DNA from: Flagellimonas sediminis
Lineage (GTDB): Bacteria; Bacteroidota; Bacteroidia; Flavobacteriales; Flavobacteriaceae
Length of the DNA stretch: 64,000 nucleotides
Assembly (NCBI RefSeq): GCF_010500845.1
Contig: NZ_JAAAMI010000001.1
Span: 744,001 to 808,000, forward strand
Direction of reading: 5' to 3'
Position numbers and translations under genes: made by a program
Notes under the pieces: model-generated
Databases searched by the model: none
What the model was told of the DNA's origin: nothing
What the model saw: the letters and a program-made list of their open reading frames with translations, nothing else
Shown here: positions 17,718 through 25,867 of the stretch, one piece after another
Position numbering within the stretch: position 1 is the first letter of the stretch
How the letters are laid out: each line of letters starts with the position of its first letter

Positions 17718-19934
17718 TTAGATGAGGATTTGATAGGCAATCAATGCTACAAGGTAGGCAAAAACACTCATAAAGCCCAATTGGAACAAGGGCCATTTCC
17801 AAGAGTTGGTCTCCCGTTTTACAATGGCAAGAGTGCTCATACATTGCATGGCGAAGGCATAGAACAGCATCAAGGAAATACCGGAAGCCAAGTTGAACAA
17901 AGGCCTTCCGGATGAGTCCAATTCGGCGGCCATTCTGGTTTTGATGGTTTCTTCCTCGTCGCTCCCCACGCTATAGATGGTGGCCAGGGTGCCTACAAAC
18001 ACCTCTCGGGCCGCAAAGGAAGTGAGCACGGCTATCCCAATTTTCCAATCGTAGCCCAAAGGTTTTACCACGGGTTCAAATGCTTTTCCGGCCCGGCCTA
18101 TGTAGGAATGTTCCAACTTGTAGCTGGCAATTTCCTGGGCTTCGGCCCTTTCCCTTAGATAATGGGTCATGGACTGTATGGAATCTTGAATGACTTCCGG
18201 GGCAATGCCTTCCGCCAATGCATTTTCACGATAGGCATCAATATTGTTCTGGATGTAGTTCTTGCTATATGTGCTCAGACCTTCCTGTTCAATGCGATCG
18301 TTCACGATCTGCTCGGCGTTCTTGAAATCCTCCGAATACCCGTTGGAACCCAAAAACCAAAGTACAATGGAGATGGCCAAGATGATTTTCCCTGCCCCGA
18401 ACACAAAGCTCTTGGTTTTTTCCAAAACGGTATAGGCCACATTTTTTAATAAAGGCAATCGGTAGGTGGGCATCTCAACCATGAAAAGCGATCGACTCTT
18501 GATCTTCAGGATTTTGTTCAGGACCATGGCGGAGAAAATGGCCATGCCAAATCCGATGAGGTATAAAAGCATCAAGGTAAGCGCTTGGAAACTCAACCCT
18601 AAAATGGTCCCTTTGGGAATCACCAGTGCAATCAAGATCAAATAAACTGGTAGCCTGGCAGAGCAAGTGGTGAACGGTGTCACCAAAATGGTGATGAGCC
18701 TTTCCTTCCAATTTTCAATGGTTCGGGTAGCCATTACGGCGGGTATGGCACAGGCCGTTCCTGAAATGAGAGGCACGATACTCTTTCCGCTAAGTCCGAA
18801 GGGACGCATCAACCGATCCATTAAAAATACCACACGGCTCATGTATCCCGACTCTTCCAACAGGGAAATGAACAGGAACAAAAAGGCAATCTGGGGAATA
18901 AAGATCACGATCCCTCCGATTCCCGCAATGATTCCCTCTGATAAAAGATCGGTGAACACACCGGGGGGCAAGGTATTTTTGATCCATTCGCTGGCCATGG
19001 CAAATTGCTCATCGATAAAATCCATGGGGTAGCTGCTCCAGTCGAAAATAGCCTGGAAAATGGTCAATAAAATCACAAAGAAGATGAGATAGCCAAAAAT
19101 CTTATGGGTGAGGATCCTATCCAAAGAGCCCCTTAGGCCTTTGGCCGCCTGGAAATCCACTTTATAGGTCTCTTTTAGGGTGTTGTTGATGAACTGGTAG
19201 CGGAGCACGGTCTCCTTGTGCTGCAATTTTTTGAGTTCTTCCTTGGACTTGGTGGCGAATGATGTGGCGTCCTCAATCCGTTTCTTTTCAATGGGCATGA
19301 AGTTCACATCCTGGGTGATCACCAGCCATAGTTTGTACAGATCCTCGTTTGGAAATGTTTTTTGAAGCCTTTCAAAGTACTCGGGAGAAATTCTTTTGGC
19401 ATCGACATTGGGTGCGGAAGACAGGTTTTTGTGGTCCGCAATAAGTTCCTTGACCCGATCTATACCCTGTCTTTTGCGTGTACTGACTAGGGCAATCTTG
19501 GTGTCCAGCTTTTTTTCCATGGCCTCGATGTCCAAGGAAATTCCTTTTCTGGACATCCGATCCGCCATGTTGATGACCAAGATTGTGGGGATCTTTAAAT
19601 CTTTGATCTGGGTAAAAAGGAAGAGGTTCCTTTTGAGGTTTTCCACATCGCTGATCACGACTGCCACATCTGGATAATCTTTGTCGTTCTTGTTCAGGAG
19701 CAACTCAACCACCAAGCTTTCGTCCAAAGACGTAGTGTTGAGGCTGTAGGTGCCTGGAAGGTCCAAAATATGGGCCTTTACCCCCCTGGGAAGCTTACAG
19801 ATGCCCTCTTTTTTCTCTACCGTGATACCTGGGTAGTTGCCCACTTTTTGTTTGAGCCCGGTAAGCTGGTTGAATACGGAGGTTTTACCGGTGTTGGGAT
19901 TACCGATCAGGGCAACGTTGATGTTCTTGCTCAT
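17718..19934 (-). CDS. feoB: ferrous iron transport protein B
   Basis: 738 residues. GTP-gated Fe(II) importer of the inner membrane. The N-terminal G domain shows G1 GNPNTGKTS (residues 11-19), G3 DLPGTYSL and G4-type NMAD. A helical GDI-like linker follows, then the membrane core with Gate motifs (GGIVIFIPQIAFLFLFISLLEESGYMSRV; SGTACAIPAVMATRTI; TTCSARLPVYLI). The C-terminus ends in a TM helix. Start overlaps the feoA stop by four bases (ATGA). It forms an operon with feoA and the Cys-rich peptide. Confidence 0.97.
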   Translation of the reverse strand: MSKNINVALIGNPNTGKTSVFNQLTGLKQKVGNYPGITVEKKEGICKLPRGVKAHILDLPGTYSLNTTSLDESLVVELLLNKNDKDYPDVAVVISDVENLKRNLFLFTQIKDLKIPTILVINMADRMSRKGISLDIEAMEKKLDTKIALVSTRKRQGIDRVKELIADHKNLSSAPNVDAKRISPEYFERLQKTFPNEDLYKLWLVITQDVNFMPIEKKRIEDATSFATKSKEELKKLQHKETVLRYQFINNTLKETYKVDFQAAKGLRGSLDRILTHKIFGYLIFFVILLTIFQAIFDWSSYPMDFIDEQFAMASEWIKNTLPPGVFTDLLSEGIIAGIGGIVIFIPQIAFLFLFISLLEESGYMSRVVFLMDRLMRPFGLSGKSIVPLISGTACAIPAVMATRTIENWKERLITILVTPFTTCSARLPVYLILIALVIPKGTILGLSFQALTLMLLYLIGFGMAIFSAMVLNKILKIKSRSLFMVEMPTYRLPLLKNVAYTVLEKTKSFVFGAGKIILAISIVLWFLGSNGYSEDFKNAEQIVNDRIEQEGLSTYSKNYIQNNIDAYRENALAEGIAPEVIQDSIQSMTHYLRERAEAQEIASYKLEHSYIGRAGKAFEPVVKPLGYDWKIGIAVLTSFAAREVFVGTLATIYSVGSDEEETIKTRMAAELDSSGRPLFNLASGISLMLFYAFAMQCMSTLAIVKRETNSWKWPLFQLGFMSVFAYLVALIAYQILI

Positions 19935-20173
19935 AGGGCTTGGTTTTCTTCTATGATGTCCAGCTCAATGAGTTCGGCCAGTGATCGTCTTATGGCTATG
20001 TGGCTTCCGCTAAGGTTGATGTAAATGGGGTCGTTCAACGGGGCCACCTGGATCAGCTCAATTCTGTTTCCGGGCAAACAACCGAGTTCCAATAGTTTGA
20101 TGGGAAGAACATGTTCCGCAAAATCTTTGATGATTCCCTTTTGGCCTTGGGTGAGGTCTGCAACAGTAGCCAC
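19931..20173 (-). CDS. feoA: ferrous iron transport protein A
   Basis: 80 residues, an SH3-like FeoA domain (LTQGQKGIIKDFAEHVLPIKLLELGCLPGNRIELIQVAP). Cytosolic partner that supports FeoB. First gene of the feoA-feoB-Cys-peptide operon. Upstream, at about 20184-20197, there is a weak imperfect palindrome TTTAGATTGAATAT that could be part of an iron-responsive operator (Fur or DtxR type), but it is too weak to call. Confidence 0.95.
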   Translation of the reverse strand: MATVADLTQGQKGIIKDFAEHVLPIKLLELGCLPGNRIELIQVAPLNDPIYINLSGSHIAIRRSLAELIELDIIEENQAL

Positions 20174-20258
20174 TATGCTTATTTAGATTGAATATAATTA
20201 ACGGCAAAAATAAGTAAAAAAGCTAAATATTTGCCCATCATCCTACAAACGTTTTGCA

Positions 20259-20933
20259 TCAGTCTTTATAACTGGCTTCAAGAATTTTGATGTCTTCCAG
20301 TAATTTGTTGATTTCTTCCCGGTTGGTGCCATCATAAAAACCCCTGATCCTTTTCTCCTTGTCCACCAAGATGAAGTTTTCGGTGTGGATCATATCGTAT
20401 GGTCCGCCATCTCCATCGGTCTTTACCGCCAAGTACGATTTGCGTGCCAGTTCGTAGATCTGTTTTTTGTCCCCTGTCACCAGGTTCCATTTGCTGTCCA
20501 CCACTCCTTTTTCCAAGGCATACTTTTTCAATTGCGGTACGGAATCGATTACTGGGGTAACCGAATGGGACAACAACATGATGTTGGGGTCATCCAAAAT
20601 GGCGGCCTGTATCTCTCCCATGTTCTTGGTCATGATGGGGCAAATAGTGGGGCAGGTGGTAAAAAAGAAATCTGCCACGTAAATTTTATCCTTATAATTT
20701 TCTTGGGTAATGGTGTCCCCATTTTGGTTCAACAAGGCAAAATCCGCAATGGTGTGGTACTTCTTTTTGTAGTAGAGTGTGCTGTCCACGAGCGATTGGT
20801 CCACCATGTTAGGTTGGTACACAGGGAGCACATTTTCCGGCTGTAGGGCATTGTAGAACAGATAGATGATGATAGCCGATAGGCCAAGGAACACCAACCC
20901 GAACAACTTGTATTTGGCAAAAAAGGAACCCAT
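20259..20933 (-). CDS. SCO1/SenC family copper/redox protein
   Basis: 224 residues. An N-terminal TM anchor (KLFGLVFLGLSAIIIYLFYNAL) is followed by a thioredoxin fold with the copper-binding CxxxC in TTCPTICPIM and the distal His in DMIHTENFILVD. SCO proteins insert copper into, or reduce, the CuA centre of cytochrome c oxidase; in other cases they act as periplasmic thiol-redox proteins. No cytochrome oxidase gene is near, so the target is inferred from family. Confidence 0.93.
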   Translation of the reverse strand: MGSFFAKYKLFGLVFLGLSAIIIYLFYNALQPENVLPVYQPNMVDQSLVDSTLYYKKKYHTIADFALLNQNGDTITQENYKDKIYVADFFFTTCPTICPIMTKNMGEIQAAILDDPNIMLLSHSVTPVIDSVPQLKKYALEKGVVDSKWNLVTGDKKQIYELARKSYLAVKTDGDGGPYDMIHTENFILVDKEKRIRGFYDGTNREEINKLLEDIKILEASYKD

Positions 20934-21024
20934 GGTGCAAAATTACGGCCCAAGGGATGATCCACCATGATAAAATACAACTTTTGTTGCTAAATCTTTC
21001 TTAAATCGGTGAGCGGGCAAAACC

Positions 21025-21060
21025 TTGGTTTTTTTATCATTTCCTAAAAGGTTACTTTTG
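21025..21060 (+). promoter_or_regulatory. candidate promoter of rseP
   Basis: TACTTTTG at 21053-21060 fits the -7 box TAnnTTTG, 23 bases before the rseP ATG. The only TTG that could be a -33 element (21025-21027) is somewhat too far (25 bases), so the upstream half is uncertain. Confidence 0.4.
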
Positions 21061-21083
21061 TGCGTTTTAACAAATTGTGACTG

Positions 21084-22439
21084 ATGACCCCTATATTGAT
21101 AAAGACCATACAATTCTTTCTAAGCCTCTCCCTGCTTATCGTGCTGCACGAGCTGGGGCATTTTATACCCGCCAAGATTTTTAAGACAAGGGTCGAAAAG
21201 TTCTTTCTCTTTTTTGATGTAAAGTTTGCCCTTTTTAAAAAGAAGATAGGGGAAACGGTTTATGGTATCGGTTGGTTGCCCTTGGGAGGTTATGTGAAGA
21301 TTTCCGGGATGATCGATGAGAGCATGGACACTGAACAAATGAAGGAAGAGCCCAAGCCATGGGAGTTCCGAAGCAAACCGGCCTGGCAACGCTTGATCAT
21401 TATGGTGGGTGGGGTAACCGTAAACTTTATTTTGGCGGTGTTCATCTACATTGGTATGGCGTATTCCTACGGAGATGAATACATTCCCATGGACAGTTTG
21501 AAGGATGGTGTGTGGGTCACTGAAAAGTCCATCGGCGATGAAATTGGGATCCAGACAGGGGACAAGATCATTGCAGTGGATGGTAATGAACTAAAAACCT
21601 TTAGAAGCGTTTTTGCGGAACTGATCAACGGGAACAGCATTACCTTGGAAAGGAACGGGCAAAGGATTGAAAAGGAAATCCCGGTTGATTTTATTTCCAC
21701 TCTTTTGGAAGATGAGGATAAGATCCAATTCTTGAGTTTCAGGGTGCCCTTTATCGTGAACCAAGTTCCGGATACTTCCCACAATAAAAATGCAGGCTTT
21801 AGGCCTAAAGACGAGTTTGTCAACATCAACGGGTCACCTGCTAAATACCGTGATCAGGTGATGACCTTGTTGGATAGCAACAAGGGAAAAGAGGTGGATG
21901 TCCTTGTTAAAAGGGAAGATGGTACGGAGCATCATGTTATGGCACAAGTGAGCAAAGATGCCAAATTGGGCTTGGAAACCGCTGCCATGACGATGGAAGA
22001 TTTTCAGAATAAAGGAGTATTTAGGATCGAAACCCAAAAATATTCCCTCTTGGAGGCGATTCCAGCAGGAATCAACAAAGGAGTGTCGACCCTGTCCAGC
22101 TACATGAAGCAATTAAAAAAGATTTTCAATCCAGAAACTGGAGCCTATAAAGGGGTAGGAGGGTTTGCTGCCATTGGTGGCATGTTCCCCGATACTTGGA
22201 ACTGGCCTGCCTTTTGGGCCACAACAGCCTTTATATCCATTATTTTGGCATTCATGAACATTCTGCCGATTCCAGCCTTGGATGGGGGTCATGTGATGTT
22301 CTTGTTATATGAAATGATCACTGGGCGTAAGCCGAGTGACAAATTTTTGGAGTACGCACAGATGGTTGGGTTCTTTTTATTGATTGCATTGTTGCTGTTT
22401 GCCAACGGAAACGATCTGTACAAATGGCTATTTAAATAG
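21084..22439 (+). CDS. rseP: RIP site-2 metalloprotease RseP
   Basis: 451 residues. Intramembrane zinc protease that cuts membrane anti-sigma factors and leftover signal peptides. The zinc motif HELGH lies in the first TM segment (LIVLHELGHFIPAK, near residue 20), and the second metal ligand region is NILPIPALDGGHV near the C-terminus. A periplasmic PDZ-like region is between (GIQTGDKIIAVDGNELKTF). It could process the HEAT-repeat anti-sigma factor encoded at 15647-16438, which is inference from function only. Confidence 0.95.
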   Translation: MTPILIKTIQFFLSLSLLIVLHELGHFIPAKIFKTRVEKFFLFFDVKFALFKKKIGETVYGIGWLPLGGYVKISGMIDESMDTEQMKEEPKPWEFRSKPAWQRLIIMVGGVTVNFILAVFIYIGMAYSYGDEYIPMDSLKDGVWVTEKSIGDEIGIQTGDKIIAVDGNELKTFRSVFAELINGNSITLERNGQRIEKEIPVDFISTLLEDEDKIQFLSFRVPFIVNQVPDTSHNKNAGFRPKDEFVNINGSPAKYRDQVMTLLDSNKGKEVDVLVKREDGTEHHVMAQVSKDAKLGLETAAMTMEDFQNKGVFRIETQKYSLLEAIPAGINKGVSTLSSYMKQLKKIFNPETGAYKGVGGFAAIGGMFPDTWNWPAFWATTAFISIILAFMNILPIPALDGGHVMFLLYEMITGRKPSDKFLEYAQMVGFFLLIALLLFANGNDLYKWLFK

Positions 22440-22456
22440 AAAAGCAATTTTTTTGT

Positions 22457-22488
22457 TTGTGGTATAATAAAGAATCTGCTATATTTGC
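22457..22488 (+). promoter_or_regulatory. promoter of tRNA-Asn
   Basis: TTTG at 22457-22460, 20-base spacer, and TATATTTG at 22481-22488: a complete match to the Bacteroidota TTTG-N20-TAnnTTTG consensus, 18 bases before the mature tRNA 5' end. Confidence 0.75.
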
Positions 22489-22506
22489 ACCCGCTTAAGG
22501 TAAAAT

Positions 22507-22580
22507 TCCTCCTTAGCTCAGTTGGTTAGAGCATCTGACTGTTAATCAGAGGGTCCTTGGTTCGAGCCCAAGAGGGGGAG
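22507..22580 (+). tRNA. tRNA-Asn (anticodon GTT)
   Basis: 74 bases fold into a complete cloverleaf by hand: acceptor TCCTCCT/AGGGGGA with one T-G pair, D arm GCTC/GAGC, anticodon stem TCTGA/TCAGA with loop CTGTTAA (anticodon GTT), variable loop, T arm CTTGG/CCAAG with TTCGAGC loop, discriminator G. CCA is not encoded. It is the attachment gene for two tandem mobile elements, whose att cores repeat bases from its anticodon loop to its 3' end. The copy here is intact and has its own promoter and terminator. Confidence 0.97.
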
Positions 22581-22581
22581 C
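22535..22581 (+). repeat. attachment core, left (tRNA-Asn 3' part)
   Basis: These 47 bases of the tRNA gene recur at 44477-44523 without mismatch; the last 43 (22539-22581) also recur at 63933-63975. The region common to all three starts exactly at the first base of the anticodon loop. This is the normal pattern for tyrosine-recombinase integration in a tRNA gene. Confidence 0.95.
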
Positions 22582-22590
22582 CTAAAAATC

Positions 22591-22618
22591 AAGCAGTTAT
22601 AAAATTTTATAACTGCTT
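22591..22618 (+). terminator. terminator after tRNA-Asn
   Basis: Perfect 14+14 inverted repeat (AAGCAGTTATAAAA and its complement) followed by T-rich sequence TTTTCTTTT. It lies ten bases after the tRNA, inside element 1, so the tRNA now uses a terminator brought by the element. Confidence 0.8.
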
Positions 22619-22630
22619 TTTTCTTTTAAC

Positions 22631-22654
22631 GGCGTGCTTTCGGCGTGCTTTTTT
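22631..22654 (+). repeat. element 1 left arm-type repeat
   Basis: 24 bases made of two 11-bp-spaced copies of GGCGTGCTTT. An identical 24-base copy in the same orientation lies at 44357-44380 next to the integrase start. It is 49 bases from the att core. Probably an arm-type binding site for the element 1 integrase. Confidence 0.8.
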
Positions 22655-22761
22655 GATCGATTTAATTTTGAGAAAAAGTATTCCGGTTTCCAAACTTTAA
22701 ATTGTCAGGAAAACCAAAAAGCCTTAATATTGGAGTAAATCAATCCAGCCGATTTATTGTC

Positions 22762-23031
22762 ATGCAAGTCATCTGTGTCCAAGAAGAAGCCTTTTATGCC
22801 CTGTTCGAAAAGGTGATCGAACACCTTGAGTCCAAAAGACAGGACAGGACGGAGAAATGGATCGACGGAGAGGAAGCCATGTCGATCTTAAAGATAAAAT
22901 CCACGACCACCCTTCAAAAATTAAGGGACGAAGGGAAGATCAGGTTTTCCCAGCCCCAAAAGAAAATCATTCTTTATGACAGGGACTCCATTACTGAATA
23001 CATCGAAAAACATGTCCGCGAAACATTTTAG
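22762..23031 (+). CDS. excisionase-like helix-turn-helix protein
   Basis: 89 residues from the ATG at 22762. A TTG at 22702 is in frame but the family normally starts MQVICxxxxAFYAL, as here. The C-terminal part is a MerR/excisionase-type winged helix: KWIDGEEAMSILKIKSTTTLQKLRDEGKIRFSQPQKKIILYDRDSITEYIEKH. Such proteins stand next to mobilization genes in Bacteroidota elements and are thought to act in excision or regulation of transfer. First gene of the left-end operon. Confidence 0.8.
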   Translation: MQVICVQEEAFYALFEKVIEHLESKRQDRTEKWIDGEEAMSILKIKSTTTLQKLRDEGKIRFSQPQKKIILYDRDSITEYIEKHVRETF

Positions 23032-23033
23032 CC

Positions 23034-23285
23034 ATGGAAGAAGACATCAAAATTGACGCAAAATTCAAACAGGCCTTTAATCTGGGGTACCGCTTGGCAA
23101 AGGAACTGAACTTGAAATCCCACATATTCCAGAACCAAGAAAAGACCATGACCTCAAACCCCATGCATTTGGGGATGCAACAATTCATCGACGAGGCAGA
23201 ACTATCCAAAAGCAATCAACAGGATAAATCGGAAAATCCAAAAAAGGGTAAGGGAAAATCACAGGACGAAAGTCTTGGCCTTTAA
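23034..23285 (+). CDS. small hypothetical mobile-element protein
   Basis: 83 residues, hydrophilic, with a Lys/Ser/Gln-rich tail (SKSNQQDKSENPKKGKGKSQDES). No domain recognised. Two bases after the stop of the HTH gene, so it is translated from the same mRNA. It is probably an accessory factor of the mobilization module. Confidence 0.6.
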   Translation: MEEDIKIDAKFKQAFNLGYRLAKELNLKSHIFQNQEKTMTSNPMHLGMQQFIDEAELSKSNQQDKSENPKKGKGKSQDESLGL

Positions 23286-23315
23286 TTTTTGGAGCTATTA
23301 CCAAATGGCCAATTT

Positions 23316-23663
23316 ATGTATGAAAAGCCAAATGAGAGACCTATTTCCAGAAAGCGATTCTTGAAGCGGATGTTTTCCCATCTTGCCATAATCTTGGCAA
23401 TAATCATGGTCTCACTGGTAGTGGGCATTTCCGGGTTCATGTTTTTTGAGAAAATGTCTTTTCACCAAGCCTTCTTGAACTCCTCCATGCTCTTGGCCGG
23501 CCTCGGTCTGGTCGAAAGGCCCGTTACACACGTTGGACATTGGTTTGTGGGCGTCTATGGACTGTACTCCGGTCTGGTGTTCATAGCCTCCTTCGGTATT
23601 CTCCTGGCCCCTACATTGCACCGCATCATGCACAAACTGCGGTGGGTCGATGATGCTTCTTGA
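23316..23663 (+). CDS. small two-TM, ion-channel-like membrane protein
   Basis: 115 residues from the ATG at 23316 (a TTG at 23289 is the alternative). Two TM helices (HLAIILAIIMVSLVVGISGFMFF and FVGVYGLYSGLVFIASFGILL) flank a short pore-loop-like segment SSMLLAGLGLVERP. The layout TM1-pore-TM2 resembles two-TM potassium channels, but the selectivity filter TVGYG is missing and replaced by AGLGL. Third gene of the left-end operon of element 1. Function unknown. Confidence 0.65.
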   Translation: MYEKPNERPISRKRFLKRMFSHLAIILAIIMVSLVVGISGFMFFEKMSFHQAFLNSSMLLAGLGLVERPVTHVGHWFVGVYGLYSGLVFIASFGILLAPTLHRIMHKLRWVDDAS

Positions 23664-23717
23664 TTTAAACAGGAAGGTTTCTCCTTGACATATTGGAAAA
23701 TCAACACTTGTATATGC

Positions 23718-24761
23718 CTATAGTCTCCTCCCTTTTCCTTTCTTTTTCCGTTTTCGTCGATTTCTATCATCCAGTTCCAGTTTAAAAGGTGTCCATAGAA
23801 TTTCCTCTTCCATATCTTGGCCAGAAGCTACTGCTTGAGCCGCTCCCATATGATTTTTTGGTTGCCCAAAAGTTTGGACTGGCCCTCCCGGAGCATCTGT
23901 TGTTTTTCCTGGAGTACCTGTTGCCCTTCCAAGACCCTCACCAAAAGCTCTTTCAGCTCTTCGTTCTGCAACATTATTTTCGAGAATAATCGGACGGTCT
24001 CTGTCTTGTTCATAATCAATGTGTTTTACAATGTTGTTCCATGAATATTTCCTTCCCAGGGTGCTTCCCTTATAGATTACCTCCCCATATCTGAACGAGA
24101 TTCCCGTAACCCTGCCCGTGCTCTTGCTGACATTGAACTTTGGAAAGATGTTCCTTTGTTTCAATCCATCAATGAACCCGGCCACATCCTTGGATTCCCT
24201 TAATACACTCTCAAGATGTTGCTGGAGTATAAGTTTTATTGGTGGTTTCGATGTCCTTATCGCTTTTTCCACCTCTTTTTGGGTCAGTGCCGCTCCTTTT
24301 GTCATGTTCTTGTCCGGCAATTGGACAAGATTGTATTTCTTCTCCAGTTCCCTGACCAATTGCTTGCTCCGGTAAAGGTCCCTACTGTCATCCACCACTT
24401 CCCCGGACAATTTTACCCTATTGGCCACGATATGGATATGGTGGTGTTCCTCATCGGTATGCCTATAAATGATATACTGGTTGTCATCGAAGCCCATTCC
24501 CTTCAGATAATCATGCCCAAGGGAGGCAAACTCCCTGTCATTCAAATTATCGGTATGGGGAAGGTTCAAAGAGACATGGCAGACCGCTTTGGCCAATCTT
24601 GGACGCAGCTGTCTGACAAGGTTGAACTCCTTGGTCATATCAACTGTATTTCCATGGGCAATGTTGGCATCGATCACACGGCCCTGCCCCTGTTCCACCT
24701 TCTTTTCATTATAGGCCAACACCCCATAGAAATCCTTTCCCTTTATGATCTTTGCTATCAT
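23718..24761 (-). CDS. MobB-type relaxase (mobilization protein)
   Basis: 347 residues from the ATG at 24761; the open frame runs further upstream to 25142 but that part overlaps MobC in another frame and is not relaxase sequence. The protein nicks DNA at oriT and pilots it in conjugative transfer. The histidine triad is visible as HTDEEHHHIHIVANRV (about residues 105-120), and the N-terminus MIAKIIKGKDFYGVLAYNEKKV is typical of Bacteroidota MobB/MobP relaxases. The C-terminal 100 residues are Gly/Pro/Arg-rich and probably disordered. Start overlaps the MobC stop by four bases. Confidence 0.9.
   Translation of the reverse strand: MIAKIIKGKDFYGVLAYNEKKVEQGQGRVIDANIAHGNTVDMTKEFNLVRQLRPRLAKAVCHVSLNLPHTDNLNDREFASLGHDYLKGMGFDDNQYIIYRHTDEEHHHIHIVANRVKLSGEVVDDSRDLYRSKQLVRELEKKYNLVQLPDKNMTKGAALTQKEVEKAIRTSKPPIKLILQQHLESVLRESKDVAGFIDGLKQRNIFPKFNVSKSTGRVTGISFRYGEVIYKGSTLGRKYSWNNIVKHIDYEQDRDRPIILENNVAERRAERAFGEGLGRATGTPGKTTDAPGGPVQTFGQPKNHMGAAQAVASGQDMEEEILWTPFKLELDDRNRRKRKKKGKGRRL
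23828..24013 (-). CDS. possible overlapping small coiled-coil gene inside the relaxase 3' end
   Basis: 61 residues in a different frame from the relaxase, starting with ATG at 24013. The product (MNKTETVRLFSKIMLQNEEL..., then EKQQMLREGQSKLLGNQKIIWERLKQ) has the regular heptad-like composition of a true helical protein, while the relaxase frame over the same bases is low-complexity and Pro/Gly-rich. This is only a composition argument; it may be a shadow. Confidence 0.3.
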   Translation of the reverse strand: MNKTETVRLFSKIMLQNEELKELLVRVLEGQQVLQEKQQMLREGQSKLLGNQKIIWERLKQ

Positions 24762-25099
24762 TTGCCCAGAATTTCTGATTTTATGGTATCCAGTATGCCT
24801 TTTAGTTCCTTCAACTCCCTCTGGAGTCCTTGGGAATCGTGCATTCCCAAATGAGATCTCTTGGCAAGCTGGTTGATGTTGTTCCCTATTCGGCTCAGTC
24901 CGACAAAAAGCTCTCTGTTCTCCGGCAATACCTTTACTCTTGGCAGTGCCTTGCCGGTGGCCCTCCTTCTTATGTAATCCGGAATTCCGATTCCCAAGGT
25001 GCCTGCATTGTTTGATAACACTAGATATTCGTCCACTGACATCCTGACATTTACCTGGATGGGCCTGATAGATCTTATGTCCTTTTTTGGTCTTGCCAT
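24758..25099 (-). CDS. mobC: MobC-like relaxosome accessory protein
   Basis: 113 residues. It has an RHH-like N-terminus (IRPIQVNVRMSVDEYLVLSNNAGTLGIGIPDYIRRRATG) and the signature LSRIGNNINQLAKRSH of MobC proteins. It should bind near oriT and help the relaxase nick. ATGA overlap with the relaxase gene shows translational coupling. Confidence 0.9.
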   Translation of the reverse strand: MARPKKDIRSIRPIQVNVRMSVDEYLVLSNNAGTLGIGIPDYIRRRATGKALPRVKVLPENRELFVGLSRIGNNINQLAKRSHLGMHDSQGLQRELKELKGILDTIKSEILGK

Positions 25100-25758
25100 A
25101 TCTTAGGGGTTTGGGGAGAATCCCCAACAAGCTTGCGAACACAGTGAGCAGTTTTTGCTAGCAAAAACATAGCTTGCTTCGTGACCTTCCGTTAACTATA
25201 TGGCAAACCTAAAGTCTATGGATTGTTTGCAAGGAATTTGCCGTACACAGCCTTATGTACGGTAAATCATTGGAGCATCTTTTTAGAAGGGAAAATCAAA
25301 AATCGCATAGAACCTGAACCAGGGATTTCCATGGAAAGGGGAAAGAATGACCGTTTTTTTTAAAATCAACTATGTTGGGCGCTTATCTATCTGACCAGAC
25401 CTTACGAAAAATTCAATCCATCCTTTGGATAATGGGCGTGGACCGAGCTGTCTCGGAAGGGCTGAAAAGCACAATTGTCCAAATTAATGAAATCTGACGG
25501 ATGAGCCTCGTATTTTGGGATTTGCCCTAGTACGTTTTGTCCAATCCGATTTTAATGCCTGTATGGACCGAAATAGGAAGGGAGAAAAATACCGCTCCTT
25601 CAACATATCATTGATTTTAAATTATCATTGCAAACATTGTCCCTGGTTCCGTTCCATTTTTCATGACGCACATATTTATCTAAATGATCAAATGTACGAT
25701 CATACAAATCATTAAATATTTATTTGTGTCTTGTTATGGAATACAAGGGAATATCCAA

Positions 25759-25804
25759 CTTTTCTTCTTTTCCCTTTCCACAAAAGGGCACCCGACAGGG
25801 TGCA
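25759..25804 (-). repeat. terminator-like repeat, copy 1 (inverted copy at 41953-41998)
   Basis: Contains the GC-rich hairpin GCACCC/GGGTGC flanked by a CCCTTTCCACAAAAG tract. The complement of 41953-41998 matches it over about 33 bases with one mismatch and one single-base gap. Read on the minus strand the hairpin is followed by CTTTTGTGG, like a weak terminator. Confidence 0.6.
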
Positions 25805-25831
25805 CCCTCCCATGGCAAAATGGCACATGTA

Positions 25832-25860
25832 TTGTGTTATATAATAATGTCTTAACTTTG
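25832..25860 (+). promoter_or_regulatory. promoter of the first AbiE-type pair
   Basis: TTG at 25832-25834 and TAACTTTG at 25853-25860, an exact -7 box with an 18-base spacer. The likely transcription start falls almost on the proposed GTG start at 25868, so the message may be nearly leaderless. Confidence 0.6.
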
Positions 25861-25867
25861 AGTCGAA

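Larger units (their letters stand above)
25100..25867. other. non-coding region with candidate oriT
   Basis: 768 bases with no credible gene. Next to mobC, 25151-25168 is a perfect 18-bp palindrome GTTTTTGCTAGCAAAAAC, followed by a second GC-rich inverted motif (AGCTTGC). This position, just upstream of mobC-mobB, is where oriT is expected in mobilizable elements. The rest has a terminator-like repeat at 25759-25804 and the promoter of the toxin-antitoxin pair. Confidence 0.5.

Noticed and set aside
22702..22761. TTG start giving a 109-residue excisionase-like protein
   Set aside because: The ATG at 22762 gives the normal family N-terminus; the extra 20 residues have no support.
24762..25142. 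Upstream extension of the relaxase frame
   Set aside because: It overlaps mobC in another frame and does not look like relaxase; the ATG at 24761 gives the normal MIAKIIKG start and ATGA coupling.
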